Positions 8,753-17,273 of a DNA stretch of 64,000 nucleotides are shown here, piece after piece. Source of the stretch: Cupriavidus neocaledonicus (GTDB lineage: Bacteria; Pseudomonadota; Gammaproteobacteria; Burkholderiales; Burkholderiaceae); NCBI RefSeq assembly GCF_000372525.1, contig NZ_AQUR01000082.1, positions 1 through 64,000 on the forward strand, given 5' to 3'. The notes beneath the pieces were generated by a model that searched no databases, was not told the origin of the DNA, and worked only from the letters and a program-made list of their open reading frames with translations. Made by a program: the position numbers and the translations under genes. Position 1 is the stretch's first letter. The number at the start of each line of letters is the position of its first letter.

Positions 8753-9973
8753 TCAGGCGGCAGCCTTGAGCACGGGCTTGTCGGCGTGCTCGGCGAGCGA
8801 CGCCATGGCCGCGGCCACGCCGCTGCCGGCAAGCGGCACGCCGGCCAGCTTCAGCCCCATCTCGCAACCGGCGAGCGTGGCCATCAGGGTCAGGTCATTG
8901 CAATCGCCAAGATGGCCGATGCGGAACATGCGGCCGCGCATCTTGCCCAGCGCCTGCCCCAGCGACATGTCGAAGCGCTCGTAGATCAGCTTGCGCACCG
9001 CATCCGCGTCGACGCCGTCGGGCATCATCACGCCGGTCAGCACCGGGCTGTACACCGCGGGATCCGCGCACTGGATCTCCAGGCCCCAGGCGCGCACGGC
9101 ACGGCGCGTCGCCTCCGCCAGGCGCTGGTGGCGGGCAAAGACCTGTTCCAGGCCCTCGCCCAGGATCATGTCGAGCGCTTCGGACAGGCCGTACAGCAGG
9201 TTGGTGTTGGGCGTGTACGGCCAGTAGCCGTTCTTGTTGGCCTCGATGATCTCGTCCCAGCCCCAGAACGCGCGCGGCAGCCTGGCGTTCTGGCTGGCGG
9301 CGATCGCCCTGGGCGAGAGCGCGTTGAAACTGATGCCCGGCGGCAGCATCAGGCCCTTCTGCGAGCCCGACACGGTCACATCCACGCCCCACTCGTCATG
9401 GCGATAGTCGGCCGAACCCAGGCCGGAGATCGTGTCCACCAGCAGCAGCGCCGGGTGCCCGGCGGCGTCGATGGCCCGGCGCACTGCGGCGATGTCCGAA
9501 GTCACGCCGGTCGAGGTCTCGTTGTGCACCACGCAGACCGCGCGGATCACATGGCCGCTGTCCTCGCGCAGGCGCGCCTCGATCATGTCCGCCTGCACCC
9601 CGCGGCGCCAGCCCTCGATGCCTGGCAGGCCCAGGAATTCCGGCCGCAGGCCCAGGGCCTCGGCCATTTTCTTCCACAGCGTGGCGAAGTGGCCGGTCTC
9701 GAACATCAGCACCCGGTCGCCCGGGCTGAGCGTGTTGGTCAGCGCCGCTTCCCAGGCACCGGTACCCGACGCGGGATAGATGATCACCGGCTGCCGGGTC
9801 TTGAAGATCTCCTTGATGCCGGCGAGTACCTTGCGGCCGAGCGCGCCGAATTCCGGGCCACGGTGGTCGATGGTCGGGTAGCTCATCGCGCGCAGGATGC
9901 GGTCGGGCACCGGGCTCGGGCCGGGGATCTGCAGGAAGTGGCGGCCAGAGGGATGGAAATCGAGGTGAACCAT
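8753..9973 (-). CDS. Class V aminotransferase, serine-glyoxylate / aspartate-glyoxylate type
   Basis: A 406-aa PLP aminotransferase of fold type I. SGSQKG at 202-207 supplies the PLP lysine K206; FLQIPGPSPVP at the start, TIDHRGPEFG (34-43) and VVHNETSTGV (148-157) are landmarks of the serine-glyoxylate aminotransferase branch, which also contains BhcA of the beta-hydroxyaspartate cycle. It would convert glyoxylate to glycine using an amino donor. It is the first gene of the reverse operon, divergent from the GntR regulator across 170 bases; 164 bases separate it from the dehydrogenase gene. Serine or aspartate as donor cannot be decided by eye. Confidence 0.88.
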   Translation of the reverse strand: MVHLDFHPSGRHFLQIPGPSPVPDRILRAMSYPTIDHRGPEFGALGRKVLAGIKEIFKTRQPVIIYPASGTGAWEAALTNTLSPGDRVLMFETGHFATLWKKMAEALGLRPEFLGLPGIEGWRRGVQADMIEARLREDSGHVIRAVCVVHNETSTGVTSDIAAVRRAIDAAGHPALLLVDTISGLGSADYRHDEWGVDVTVSGSQKGLMLPPGISFNALSPRAIAASQNARLPRAFWGWDEIIEANKNGYWPYTPNTNLLYGLSEALDMILGEGLEQVFARHQRLAEATRRAVRAWGLEIQCADPAVYSPVLTGVMMPDGVDADAVRKLIYERFDMSLGQALGKMRGRMFRIGHLGDCNDLTLMATLAGCEMGLKLAGVPLAGSGVAAAMASLAEHADKPVLKAAA

Positions 9974-10143
9974 GAGAACGCGCCTCCTTGTTGGATTATG
10001 AATTTTGAATGCAATCGACTATAGCAGAGCGATCCGTGGGGCCCAAGGCGGAATTTGCGGCTTTTTGTCGTGGTTAACCCGCGCTTTGAAACCATGAAGC
10101 GCGATGCAGGTAGAATTCTCACCAAGCAGTTAGAGGACATTGA
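9974..10143. promoter_or_regulatory. Divergent promoter region with repeated TTGAATGCAA
   Basis: This AT-richer spacer separates the aminotransferase operon from the GntR gene. The 10-mer TTGAATGCAA occurs at 10005-10014, close to the operon's start, and again at 10140-10149, overlapping the GntR start codon. It is nearly palindromic (TTGMATKCAA) and resembles FadR-type GntR half-sites in length. Placement at both start points suggests control of the operon and of gntR itself, which is an inference. Confidence 0.4.
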
Positions 10144-10899
10144 ATGCAAAAATCAAATCATGAGGAGGCGACGGAAGGGGTTGCGGGGCATGCTGCGCCC
10201 CGCTCCCTGCCGCGCCTGGCACGCCCGCGCCTGCACGACACCGTGGTCGAGCACCTGCGCCAGTTCATCGTCGAAGGCGTGTTCGCGCCGGGCACCAAAC
10301 TCAATGAACGCGAGTTGTGCGAGACGCTGGGGATCTCGCGCACGCCGCTGCGCGAGGCGCTCAAGGTGCTGGCCGCCGAGGGCCTGATCGATTTGCTGCC
10401 CAACCGCGGCGCCAGCATCTCGCGCATGAGCGAGGCCGAAGTCAGGGAGAGCTTCGAGCTGATGAGCGGCCTGGAGGCGTTTTCCGGCGAACTTGCCTGC
10501 GAGCGCATCACCGCGGCGGAGCTTGCGCAGATCAAGGCGCTGCACTTCGCGATGCTGGCCTGCCGTGCACGGAACGACCTGCCCGGGTACTACAGCCGCA
10601 ACCAGGAGATCCACGACCGCATCAATGAGGCCGCGCGCAACGGGGCGCTGCGCCAGACCTACCAGTCGATCAACCGCCGCCTGCAGGCCTTGCGCTTTCG
10701 CTCCAACCAGCAGAGCGGCAAGTGGGACGAGGCGGTCCAGGATCATGAAGAGATGATCCAGGCGCTGGAAGCCCGCGACGGCAAGCGGCTGGCGGCGGTA
10801 CTGAAGCGCCACTTGCTGGAGAAGCGCGAGGCGGTACTGCCACTGGTGTCGGGCGACGGCACCGGCACCAAGAATCTTGTGAAATCGACGGACGCGTAA
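10144..10899 (+). CDS. GntR-family regulator, FadR subfamily (FCD domain)
   Basis: A 251-aa protein with an N-terminal winged helix (about residues 27-95) containing LNERELCETLGISRTPLREA, the GntR signature, and an all-helical FCD ligand domain (about 105-230) with the metal-binding pattern of Asp/His residues expected of FadR-type regulators. It is divergent from the glyoxylate-type operon and is the obvious candidate to control it, with a small hydroxy or carboxylic acid as likely effector. The start ATG at 10144 overlaps a possible operator repeat. The C-terminus is unremarkable. Confidence 0.9.
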   Translation: MQKSNHEEATEGVAGHAAPRSLPRLARPRLHDTVVEHLRQFIVEGVFAPGTKLNERELCETLGISRTPLREALKVLAAEGLIDLLPNRGASISRMSEAEVRESFELMSGLEAFSGELACERITAAELAQIKALHFAMLACRARNDLPGYYSRNQEIHDRINEAARNGALRQTYQSINRRLQALRFRSNQQSGKWDEAVQDHEEMIQALEARDGKRLAAVLKRHLLEKREAVLPLVSGDGTGTKNLVKSTDA

Positions 10900-10954
10900 C
10901 CGCAGCGCAGCCTTTTACCGGGCCGGGGCCGGATTTTTCTTGCCTCCACGCGGA

Positions 10955-10974
10955 TACTGTATATATTTACAGTA
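10955..10974. promoter_or_regulatory. LexA (SOS) box
   Basis: TACTGTATATATTTACAGTA fits the CTGT-N8-ACAG LexA box and differs from the idealised E. coli consensus at one position. It lies 29 bases upstream of the preferred ATG of the small gene at 11004, overlapping its expected promoter. No other gene starts from here, so the box most likely represses that gene until DNA damage. Confidence 0.88.
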
Positions 10975-11003
10975 CCTGTATGGATGAACAGTGGAGCCCC
11001 GGC

Positions 11004-11288
11004 ATGGAACATTTGATCCGCGTGCAAAACGACTACGACCGCCAGGTGCTGGCCTGGCTGCGCCGCCGCATCGGCGACGCCGCGCTGCAGAGCGCGGTGG
11101 ACCGGCTGGCGGACCCACGCAAGCCTTATCTGTCCACGATCTGCCGCAGCCTGGGCATCCGTCCGCCCAGCCGTCGCCAGTTCGCCGCCGAGACGGCGCG
11201 CATCCACCGCACTGTGGGCGACAGCTACCTCGCCCGCATCAGGGAAATCCTGGCAAAAGCCGCCGCACACGAACCCCCACGCCGGTAG
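11004..11288 (+). CDS. SOS-controlled protein of unknown function (94 aa)
   Basis: A basic 94-residue protein (start MEHLIRVQNDYDRQVLAWLR) with no signal peptide, membrane segment or familiar motif. RIGDAALQSAVDRLADPRKP followed by YLSTICRSLGIRPPSRRQF suggests a compact helical, possibly helix-turn-helix-like, fold. The ATG at 11004 was chosen over the one at 10980 because a TGGAG ribosome site precedes it and because the LexA box ends only 5 bases before 10980, leaving no room for a leader. A strong intrinsic terminator follows, so it is a single-gene SOS transcript. I do not recognise the family. Confidence 0.75.
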   Translation: MEHLIRVQNDYDRQVLAWLRRRIGDAALQSAVDRLADPRKPYLSTICRSLGIRPPSRRQFAAETARIHRTVGDSYLARIREILAKAAAHEPPRR

Positions 11289-11346
11289 GCATTTGCCGAT
11301 CACCGGCCACGCGCCAATCATCGGGCGCGCGCCGGACGTATCATGA

Positions 11347-11387
11347 AAGCCCCGTTGCCGTCACACGGCACGGGGCTTCTTGTTTCT
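11347..11387 (+). terminator. Intrinsic terminator after the SOS gene
   Basis: Stem AAGCCCCGTTGCCG / CGGCACGGGGCTT (one bulge), 5-base loop, followed by TCTTGTTTCT. It lies 58 bases after the stop of the 94-aa gene and just before the dehydrogenase gene at 11416. Confidence 0.75.
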
Positions 11388-11415
11388 CAGCGTATTCATC
11401 CCTCCAAAGGCCGAC

Positions 11416-12519
11416 ATGAGCGAACTCCGCATTCCCACCCGCGCCCTGCAACAGTGGGTGACCGATCTCTGGCTTGCCGCCGGCAGCGGCATCCAGGAAG
11501 CGCAACTGACGGCAGATCACCTGGTCGGCGCCAACCTGAGCGGGCATGACTCCCACGGCGTCGGCATGATCCCGCGCTATGTGCTGGCGTGGCAGGCCGG
11601 CGAGCTGCAATTGAACCGGCAGGTCAGCGTGCTGCAGGACGCCGGCAGCCTGCTCAGCCTGGACGGCAACCGCGGCATGGGGCAGGCGGTGACGGCGCAG
11701 GCCATGGACATGGCCATCGCCCGGGCGCGCGAGCACGGCGTCTGCGTGATGGGGCTGCGCCAGTCGCACCACCTCGGGCGGGTCGGCCACTGGGCCGAGC
11801 AGGCCACCGCCGCGGGCATGATCTCGATCCACTTCGTCAACGTGCTGTCCAAGCCGATCGTAGCGCCGCACGGCGGCTATGACGCGCGCTACGGCACCAA
11901 TCCGTTCACCATCGGCGTGCCGATGGCGGGCGAGCCGCCGCTGGTGCTGGACTTCGCCACCAGCGCCATCGCGCTGGGCAAGGTGCGCGTGGCCCATAAC
12001 AAGGGCGTGCCGGTCGGGGCCGGCTGCCTGCTCGATGCGCACGGCGAGCCCACCACCGATGCCGCCGTGATGTACCCGCCCGCCGGCACGCCGCAGGGCG
12101 CACTGCGGCCCTTCGGCGAGCACAAGGGCCACGTGCTGGCGGTGATGTGCGAGCTGCTCGGGGCCGCGGTCACGGGCGGCCATACCATCCGCCCGGAAAC
12201 GCTGCGGCACCAGCATGCGGTCTGGAACAACATGCTGGCGATCGTGTTCGATCCCGCGCGGCTGGGCACCAGCACCTCGTTCGGCCACGAAGTCGCGGCC
12301 TTCGCCGACTGGATGAAGAGCGCGCGGCTGCAGCCCGGCCAGACCGGCATCCAGCTGCCCGGCGAACCGGAGCGCGCGTTCCGCGCGGCCCGGGCGCAAC
12401 AGATCCCCATCGATGCCGGCACGCTGGCGCAGCTGGACGACGCCGCCGCGAGCGTGGCAGTGGCGCGCACCAGCCGGCATCCCGCGCCCGGTCCACTGTC
12501 AGCGCTCGCGCGCGGCTGA
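11416..12519 (+). CDS. hcxB: Ldh-family NAD(P)-dependent hydroxycarboxylate dehydrogenase (YbiC/HcxB-like)
   Basis: A 367-aa member of the malate/L-sulfolactate dehydrogenase family, unrelated to classical lactate dehydrogenase. GHDSHGVGMIPRY (43-55), SHHLGRVGHWAEQ and RYGTNPF are family landmarks, and the order of conserved blocks follows E. coli YbiC (hydroxycarboxylate dehydrogenase B) closely. It should interconvert a 2-hydroxy acid and 2-oxo acid with NAD(P)H. Start MSELRIP at 11416 follows the terminator; a longer frame to 11380 would begin inside it. It stands alone but is near the glyoxylate-type operon and may use a related substrate. Confidence 0.85.
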   Translation: MSELRIPTRALQQWVTDLWLAAGSGIQEAQLTADHLVGANLSGHDSHGVGMIPRYVLAWQAGELQLNRQVSVLQDAGSLLSLDGNRGMGQAVTAQAMDMAIARAREHGVCVMGLRQSHHLGRVGHWAEQATAAGMISIHFVNVLSKPIVAPHGGYDARYGTNPFTIGVPMAGEPPLVLDFATSAIALGKVRVAHNKGVPVGAGCLLDAHGEPTTDAAVMYPPAGTPQGALRPFGEHKGHVLAVMCELLGAAVTGGHTIRPETLRHQHAVWNNMLAIVFDPARLGTSTSFGHEVAAFADWMKSARLQPGQTGIQLPGEPERAFRAARAQQIPIDAGTLAQLDDAAASVAVARTSRHPAPGPLSALARG

Positions 12520-12841
12520 ACCGGGGCGCGGCGCAAGGCGCGCCACCGTGCTGGCGCGTACCGCTGCCCCCCATTGCAGCGCATCCAACCGGCTCGTCCG
12601 ACAGCGGGGCCACTGCCGCCCACGCCGATGCAAATCTGCATCGGACCACCGCAAAAGCGCCGCACCGATAACGTCGACGCCGCTTCTATACTTGCCGCAA
12701 GTGCTGTACCGGACGCCTTGCCAGGCTTCCGCCACGATGCGCCCTGTCGTTTTCCCTTTCCCGATGCCACGACGCAGCGGTTGCCGCAACGCCATGCTCG
12801 TCGTCGCCGACGCCCTGACCCACTCCATGCCGACGCCACCC
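12520..12841. other. Non-coding spacer, nothing recognised
   Basis: About 320 bases between the dehydrogenase and the MBL-fold gene. Open frames through it have no ribosome site and no recognisable protein. I see no hairpin with a T-run and no convincing promoter boxes. Confidence 0.5.
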
Positions 12842-13840
12842 ATGAAGATGCTTCGCACCTCGCTGTCCCACTTCGCCGCCTCGCTTGTCATGGGGATGGC
12901 GGCGCTGGCCCCCGGCCTGCCATCGGACGCCATTGCCGCCGCGCCGCTGGTGCAAAAGCAAGGCCCTGGCATTTACCGGGTCATGGTTGGCAACTTCGAA
13001 GTCACGGCGCTCCTCGACGGCACGCATGCCTTCCCGATCGACACGGTGGTGCAGGGCATGCCCGCCACGGCGATCGCCGACACCCTGGACCAGGACTTCC
13101 TAAAGCCGCCCGTGCAGGGTTCCATCAATGCATATCTGGTCAATACCGGCAGCAAGCTGGTGCTGATCGACGCCGGCGCGGGCGCGCTCTATGGACCCTG
13201 CTGCGGCCGCCTGGTGGATAACATCCGTGCCGCGGGCTACCAGCCCGAGCAGGTCGACCAGGTCCTGCTGACGCACCTGCATATGGACCACATCGGCGGC
13301 ATCGCGGCCAACGGCAAGATGCTGTTCCCAAACGCCACCGTGCGTGCCAGCAAGGCCGAAGCCGACTACTGGCTCGATGCCGCCAACAAGCCCGGCGCGC
13401 CGCAGCTGCTTGTACGCTTCTTCGACGATGCCAGCGCGGCCGCGGCACCGTACCTGGCGGCGCATCGGTTCCAGCCTTTCGAAGGCGACGGGGAACTCGT
13501 GCCCGGCATTACGGCGATGCAGACGCCCGGCCATACGCCGGGACACGTGTCGTACGTCATCAGGAGCCAGGGACAAACGCTGGTGGTCTGGGGCGACATC
13601 GTCCATGTTGCCGCGCTTCAGCTGCGCCACCCCGAGACCACCGTCAGGTACGACAGCCATGCCGGCAGCGCCACGCGCTCGCGACGGAAAATATTCGACG
13701 AAGTCGTGCGCGAGCGCGCCCTGGTTGCCGCGGCGCATATCTCCTTCCCTGGCCTCGGCCATCTGCGCAAGCACGGCAGCCGGTACGAGTGGGTGCCGGT
13801 GAACTACGAAGCCGAGCCCGGCACAGGCGCCGGCCACTGA
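12842..13840 (+). CDS. Exported MBL-fold metallo-hydrolase
   Basis: A 332-aa metallo-beta-lactamase-fold enzyme. Residues 1-34 look like a signal peptide (hydrophobic run ending near DAIAAAP), placing it in the periplasm. The zinc motif HLHMDH is at 145-150, with TPGHTPGH near 229 and a later WGDIVH segment completing the expected metal ligands. Relatives include quorum-quenching lactonases and methyl-parathion hydrolase-like enzymes, so a lactone or ester substrate is possible but not shown. Start at 12842 is chosen for the signal peptide; in-frame ATGs at 12794 and 12827 are alternatives, and none has a clear ribosome site. Confidence 0.82.
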   Translation: MKMLRTSLSHFAASLVMGMAALAPGLPSDAIAAAPLVQKQGPGIYRVMVGNFEVTALLDGTHAFPIDTVVQGMPATAIADTLDQDFLKPPVQGSINAYLVNTGSKLVLIDAGAGALYGPCCGRLVDNIRAAGYQPEQVDQVLLTHLHMDHIGGIAANGKMLFPNATVRASKAEADYWLDAANKPGAPQLLVRFFDDASAAAAPYLAAHRFQPFEGDGELVPGITAMQTPGHTPGHVSYVIRSQGQTLVVWGDIVHVAALQLRHPETTVRYDSHAGSATRSRRKIFDEVVRERALVAAAHISFPGLGHLRKHGSRYEWVPVNYEAEPGTGAGH

Positions 13841-13883
13841 ACCGGCCGGCACATCACGGCAATCTCCATCACGCAAAGTCACC

Positions 13884-14705
13884 ATGGCAGACATCCATAC
13901 CAAGGACGGAACACGCATTTTCTACAAGGACTGGGGCGCGGGCCGCCCGGTGGTCCTGTCGCACGGCTGGCCGGTCAATGCCGACGCCTGGGACGCCCAG
14001 GCGCTGGCGCTGGTGCAAAACGGCTATCGTGTCATCGCGCATGACCGCCGCGGCCACGGCAGGTCGGACCAGCCCGCGCACGGCAACGATATCGACACTT
14101 ACGCCGACGACCTGGCCGCGCTGCTCGACACGCTGGACCTGAACGATGCCGTGCTGGTCGGCCATTCCATCGGTGCCGGCGAGGTGGCGCGCTACATCCG
14201 GCGCCATGGCACCGCGCGCGTGGCGAAGGTGGTGCTGATCGGCGCACCGGCCCCGGCCATGGCCAGGACCGAGGCCAATCCGGACGGTGTCCCGATGGAG
14301 ATCTTCGACGGCATCCGGCGGGCCGTCGCGCAGGACCGGTCGCAGTTCTTCCGCGATCTGGCGGTACCGTTCCACGGCTACAACCGCGCCGATGCCAGGG
14401 TGTCGCAAGGCGTGGTCGATGCCTTCTGGGCGCAAGCCATGACCGGGGGCATGCTCGGCCAGCATGCTTGCGTGCGCGAGTTTTCGGAGGTCGACTTCAC
14501 CGACGACCTGCGCGCGCTCACCGTGCCCACGCTGTTCCTGCACGGCGACGATGACCAGAACGTACCGCTCGAGATGTCCGCGCGCCTCGCCGTAAAGCTC
14601 GTGCCGGATGCCCGGCTGAAGGTCTACCCCGGCGGTTCGCATGGCCTCATCGCCACCAGTGCCGACGCGGTCAATGCCGACCTGCTGGACTTCGTGAAGA
14701 CGTAA
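13884..14705 (+). CDS. Alpha/beta hydrolase, non-haem chloroperoxidase-like
   Basis: A 273-aa alpha/beta hydrolase with the cofactor-free haloperoxidase/esterase layout: VVLSHGWPVNADAWD (oxyanion region, 23-37), nucleophile elbow GHSIGAGE with Ser95, an acidic residue in LHGDDDQNVP and the catalytic His in GGSHGL near 253. Most relatives act as esterases or perhydrolases; the halogenation label is historical. The usual GHSMGGGE elbow is here GHSIGAGE. It is 43 bases after the MBL-fold gene and may be co-transcribed with it. Confidence 0.87.
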   Translation: MADIHTKDGTRIFYKDWGAGRPVVLSHGWPVNADAWDAQALALVQNGYRVIAHDRRGHGRSDQPAHGNDIDTYADDLAALLDTLDLNDAVLVGHSIGAGEVARYIRRHGTARVAKVVLIGAPAPAMARTEANPDGVPMEIFDGIRRAVAQDRSQFFRDLAVPFHGYNRADARVSQGVVDAFWAQAMTGGMLGQHACVREFSEVDFTDDLRALTVPTLFLHGDDDQNVPLEMSARLAVKLVPDARLKVYPGGSHGLIATSADAVNADLLDFVKT

Positions 14706-14858
14706 ATGCCCCGCGGCGGCGCTGTTGGCGGGCCGCTGCAGAATTGCATGGCACCAAAGGAAAAGTCCTTGCAATTTCCGCGAAACCGCCAACCTATACT
14801 GGGCTTCCCTTACCGGCTTGCGCGCCCTCCCTCTGCGCGGGCCACTCCAGGAGTCCTA

Positions 14859-15857
14859 GTGAAAGCCATCACCCTCCCGTCCTTCGGCGATGCCGATGTC
14901 CTGCAACTGGCCGAGGTCCCCGATCCCGCGTTGCGTCCCCATGACCTGCTGGTGCGCAACCACGCCGCCGGCGTGAACCGCGCCGACGTCAACCAGCGGC
15001 GGGGCGCCTATGGCCGCGCCGACTTTGGCGACTCCGCGCTCATGGGCCTCGAGATTGCCGGCGAGGTCCTGGCCGTTGGCGACGCGGTGCAGGGCTTCGC
15101 AGCGGGCGACCGCGTCATGGGCATCGTCGGCGGTGGCGGCTATGCGGAACTGGCGCGGATCGACTATCGCATGGCCATGCCGGTTCCCGCGGGCCTGAAA
15201 TACGTGGAGGCCGCGGCCATTCCGGAAGCCTTCGTCACCGCGCACGAGGCCCTGCTCCACCTTGGCCAGCTTCGCGCCGGCGAGCGCGTGCTGATCCACG
15301 CAGCGGCAAGCGGGGTGGGCTCCGCCGCCGTCCAGATGGCGGCAGCGTGCGGGGCGCAGGTCTTTGCGACGGCCAGCGGCCACAAGCTGGATCAGCTGGA
15401 TGCACTTGGCGCAAGCGTGCTGATCGATTACCAGCGCGAGGACTTCCGGACCGTCATCGAGCAAACCACCGCGGGCCGGGGCGTCGATGTCATCGTCGAT
15501 TTTATCGGCGCCCCGTATTTCGAGCGCAATATCCTGTCGCTCGCCAATGGCGGCCGGCTGGTCCAGGTCGGCATCCTCGGCGGCGGCAGCGGCGCCAGCG
15601 TGCCGCTGGAACGCATCCTGTACGGCCACCTCAAGATCCTTGGCACGGTGATGAAGTCACGCACGCAAGCCGAGAAGCACGCCATGGTCAGCCGCTTCAG
15701 CACGCACTGGCTGGCGGACTTCCCGGCCAGCGGACTGAAGCCGGTGGTCGACAGCGTAGTGCCGCTGGAACGTGCTGCCGAGGCCCACCGGCGCATGGAG
15801 TCCAACCAGAGCATCGGCAAGATCGTGCTCGCCGTGAGCCATCACGGCGCGGCGTAG
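14859..15857 (+). CDS. NAD(P)H quinone oxidoreductase (PIG3/QorB-type zinc-free MDR)
   Basis: A 332-aa medium-chain reductase. The N-terminal GroES-like half has the quinone oxidoreductase pattern AAGVNRADVNQRRGAY, the Rossmann half has HAAASGVGSAAVQMA, and no zinc-binding cysteines are present. It should reduce quinones or related enones with NADPH. The start is a GTG at 14859 (VKAITLPSFGD), with AGGAG about 8 bases upstream; the longer ATG frame to 14706 starts inside the previous gene's tail without a ribosome site. Confidence 0.87.
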   Translation: MKAITLPSFGDADVLQLAEVPDPALRPHDLLVRNHAAGVNRADVNQRRGAYGRADFGDSALMGLEIAGEVLAVGDAVQGFAAGDRVMGIVGGGGYAELARIDYRMAMPVPAGLKYVEAAAIPEAFVTAHEALLHLGQLRAGERVLIHAAASGVGSAAVQMAAACGAQVFATASGHKLDQLDALGASVLIDYQREDFRTVIEQTTAGRGVDVIVDFIGAPYFERNILSLANGGRLVQVGILGGGSGASVPLERILYGHLKILGTVMKSRTQAEKHAMVSRFSTHWLADFPASGLKPVVDSVVPLERAAEAHRRMESNQSIGKIVLAVSHHGAA

Positions 15858-15900
15858 GCGCGAGGGCCGGCAGGCGTCAGGTGCCGCCGGCCCCACCGGG

Positions 15901-17142
15901 TCACCGCTGCGCGGCGTGCGCGCGTGCCAGCCACAGTTCCGGGATCGCGAGATCCGAAGCGAGCGCGATCACCAGCGCCCCCAGGGCAATGCCGAACAGC
16001 GGCCGATGATTGCCCCCGTTGGCGGCGAACACCGCCGAGTACGCATACCCCGCCAGGGCCTGGCACGCCGCGAAGCTGATCGTCGCGCGGCTCCATGCGC
16101 GGCTCTGCGAGACATGGTCATGCAGGCGTTCGTGGAGGCGCGCCAGCGCCAGCGGCACGATTCCCGGCGGAAAGGTGCCGACCGCCATGGTCGCCGCCGC
16201 GAGGCAGAGCATGCTGCCCGACAGCCAGAACACCCCCACGGCAATGGCCTGCACGGCCAGCGTCAGGCGCAGGGCCCGCCGCGCGCCGAGGCGATCGGCG
16301 AGCCAGCCATACAGCGGCGGCCCGGCGATCGCGCCAACGCCATACACCACCCAGAACTGCGCACCGGCATGCGCGCCCGCGCCGAGGCCGCGTGCGACGA
16401 AGTCAACCAGGAACACCATGGCGGGCACCAGCGCCACGGCCATGAGGCCGTATTGCAGGAACAACAGCACAACGCCGCGGTCCAGGCGCTGGCCGTGCTC
16501 ACCGGCGCGCACGGCGGCCCCGGCGGACGCGATCGCCGCGCTGTCGTGCCGATGCGGCCACGCGAACCAGGTCGCGGCCGTCAATACGGCGGAAAGGGCC
16601 GCCAACCCGATCCAGGTCGAACGTAGTCCAGACCCCAGCAACATCGGCACGACCGTGCCCGAGCCCGCAATGCCCACGCCGATGCCAAGGAAGATGGCGC
16701 CGCTCGCCAGGCCGCGACGCTCGCGCGGCACGTGGGGCAGGATGGTCGCGGCGGCCAGCACCATGATGGTGCCTCCCGCAACGCCCGAAGCCAGGCGCCA
16801 GATGAAGAACCACGTCACCGACACCGGCCACGCGCAGGCAACGAAGGCCACCGTCACCAGCACCATCATCGCGCGCAGCGTCGCCACGCTCGAGCTGCGC
16901 CGCGCCAGCGGATGCGCGACCAGCGCGCCGACCAGATAGCCGGCCAGGTTGGCCGCGCCCAGGAACACCACGTTCGAAGCAGAGAACCAGTGCGCGTCGA
17001 TCAGCGGCGGCACCAGCGGCGCATAGGCGAAGCGCGCCAGCCCGATGCTGACGAGACTGGCCGAGAAGCCGGCAAGGATGTATTGCCACACGCGCGCTGG
17101 CGCCGTGGCATGGGATGCGTAGGAGGAGGGATTGGAAGACAT
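15901..17142 (-). CDS. YbfB/YjiJ-family MFS transporter
   Basis: A 413-aa protein with about 12 membrane segments. The opening GFSASLVSIGLARFAYAPLV and the AANLAGYLVGALVAHPLARR block are typical of the YbfB/YjiJ branch of the major facilitator superfamily, whose substrates are mostly unknown. It is convergent with the quinone oxidoreductase and downstream of a LysR gene on the same strand (131-base gap), which may regulate it. The start could also be the ATG at 17154; neither has a good ribosome site. Confidence 0.85.
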   Translation of the reverse strand: MSSNPSSYASHATAPARVWQYILAGFSASLVSIGLARFAYAPLVPPLIDAHWFSASNVVFLGAANLAGYLVGALVAHPLARRSSSVATLRAMMVLVTVAFVACAWPVSVTWFFIWRLASGVAGGTIMVLAAATILPHVPRERRGLASGAIFLGIGVGIAGSGTVVPMLLGSGLRSTWIGLAALSAVLTAATWFAWPHRHDSAAIASAGAAVRAGEHGQRLDRGVVLLFLQYGLMAVALVPAMVFLVDFVARGLGAGAHAGAQFWVVYGVGAIAGPPLYGWLADRLGARRALRLTLAVQAIAVGVFWLSGSMLCLAAATMAVGTFPPGIVPLALARLHERLHDHVSQSRAWSRATISFAACQALAGYAYSAVFAANGGNHRPLFGIALGALVIALASDLAIPELWLARAHAAQR

Positions 17143-17273
17143 GGCTGCAGGCATTGAGGGAGACCGCCGACGCGGTCCGGTGCCTGCGAGTATAGGTAGC
17201 CCCCTTGCCACTGCCGCGTGGCAGTTTGCCCGCGCTGGCATGCAGATCTGCAGCACCTTGCCTGAGGCCGCCG

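Noticed and set aside
6183-8984. A 933-codon forward frame opposite the FAD/Fe-S dehydrogenase
   Set aside because: It is the antisense of a recognised enzyme, with repetitive Arg/Ala/Gln/His composition typical of shadow frames in GC-rich DNA.
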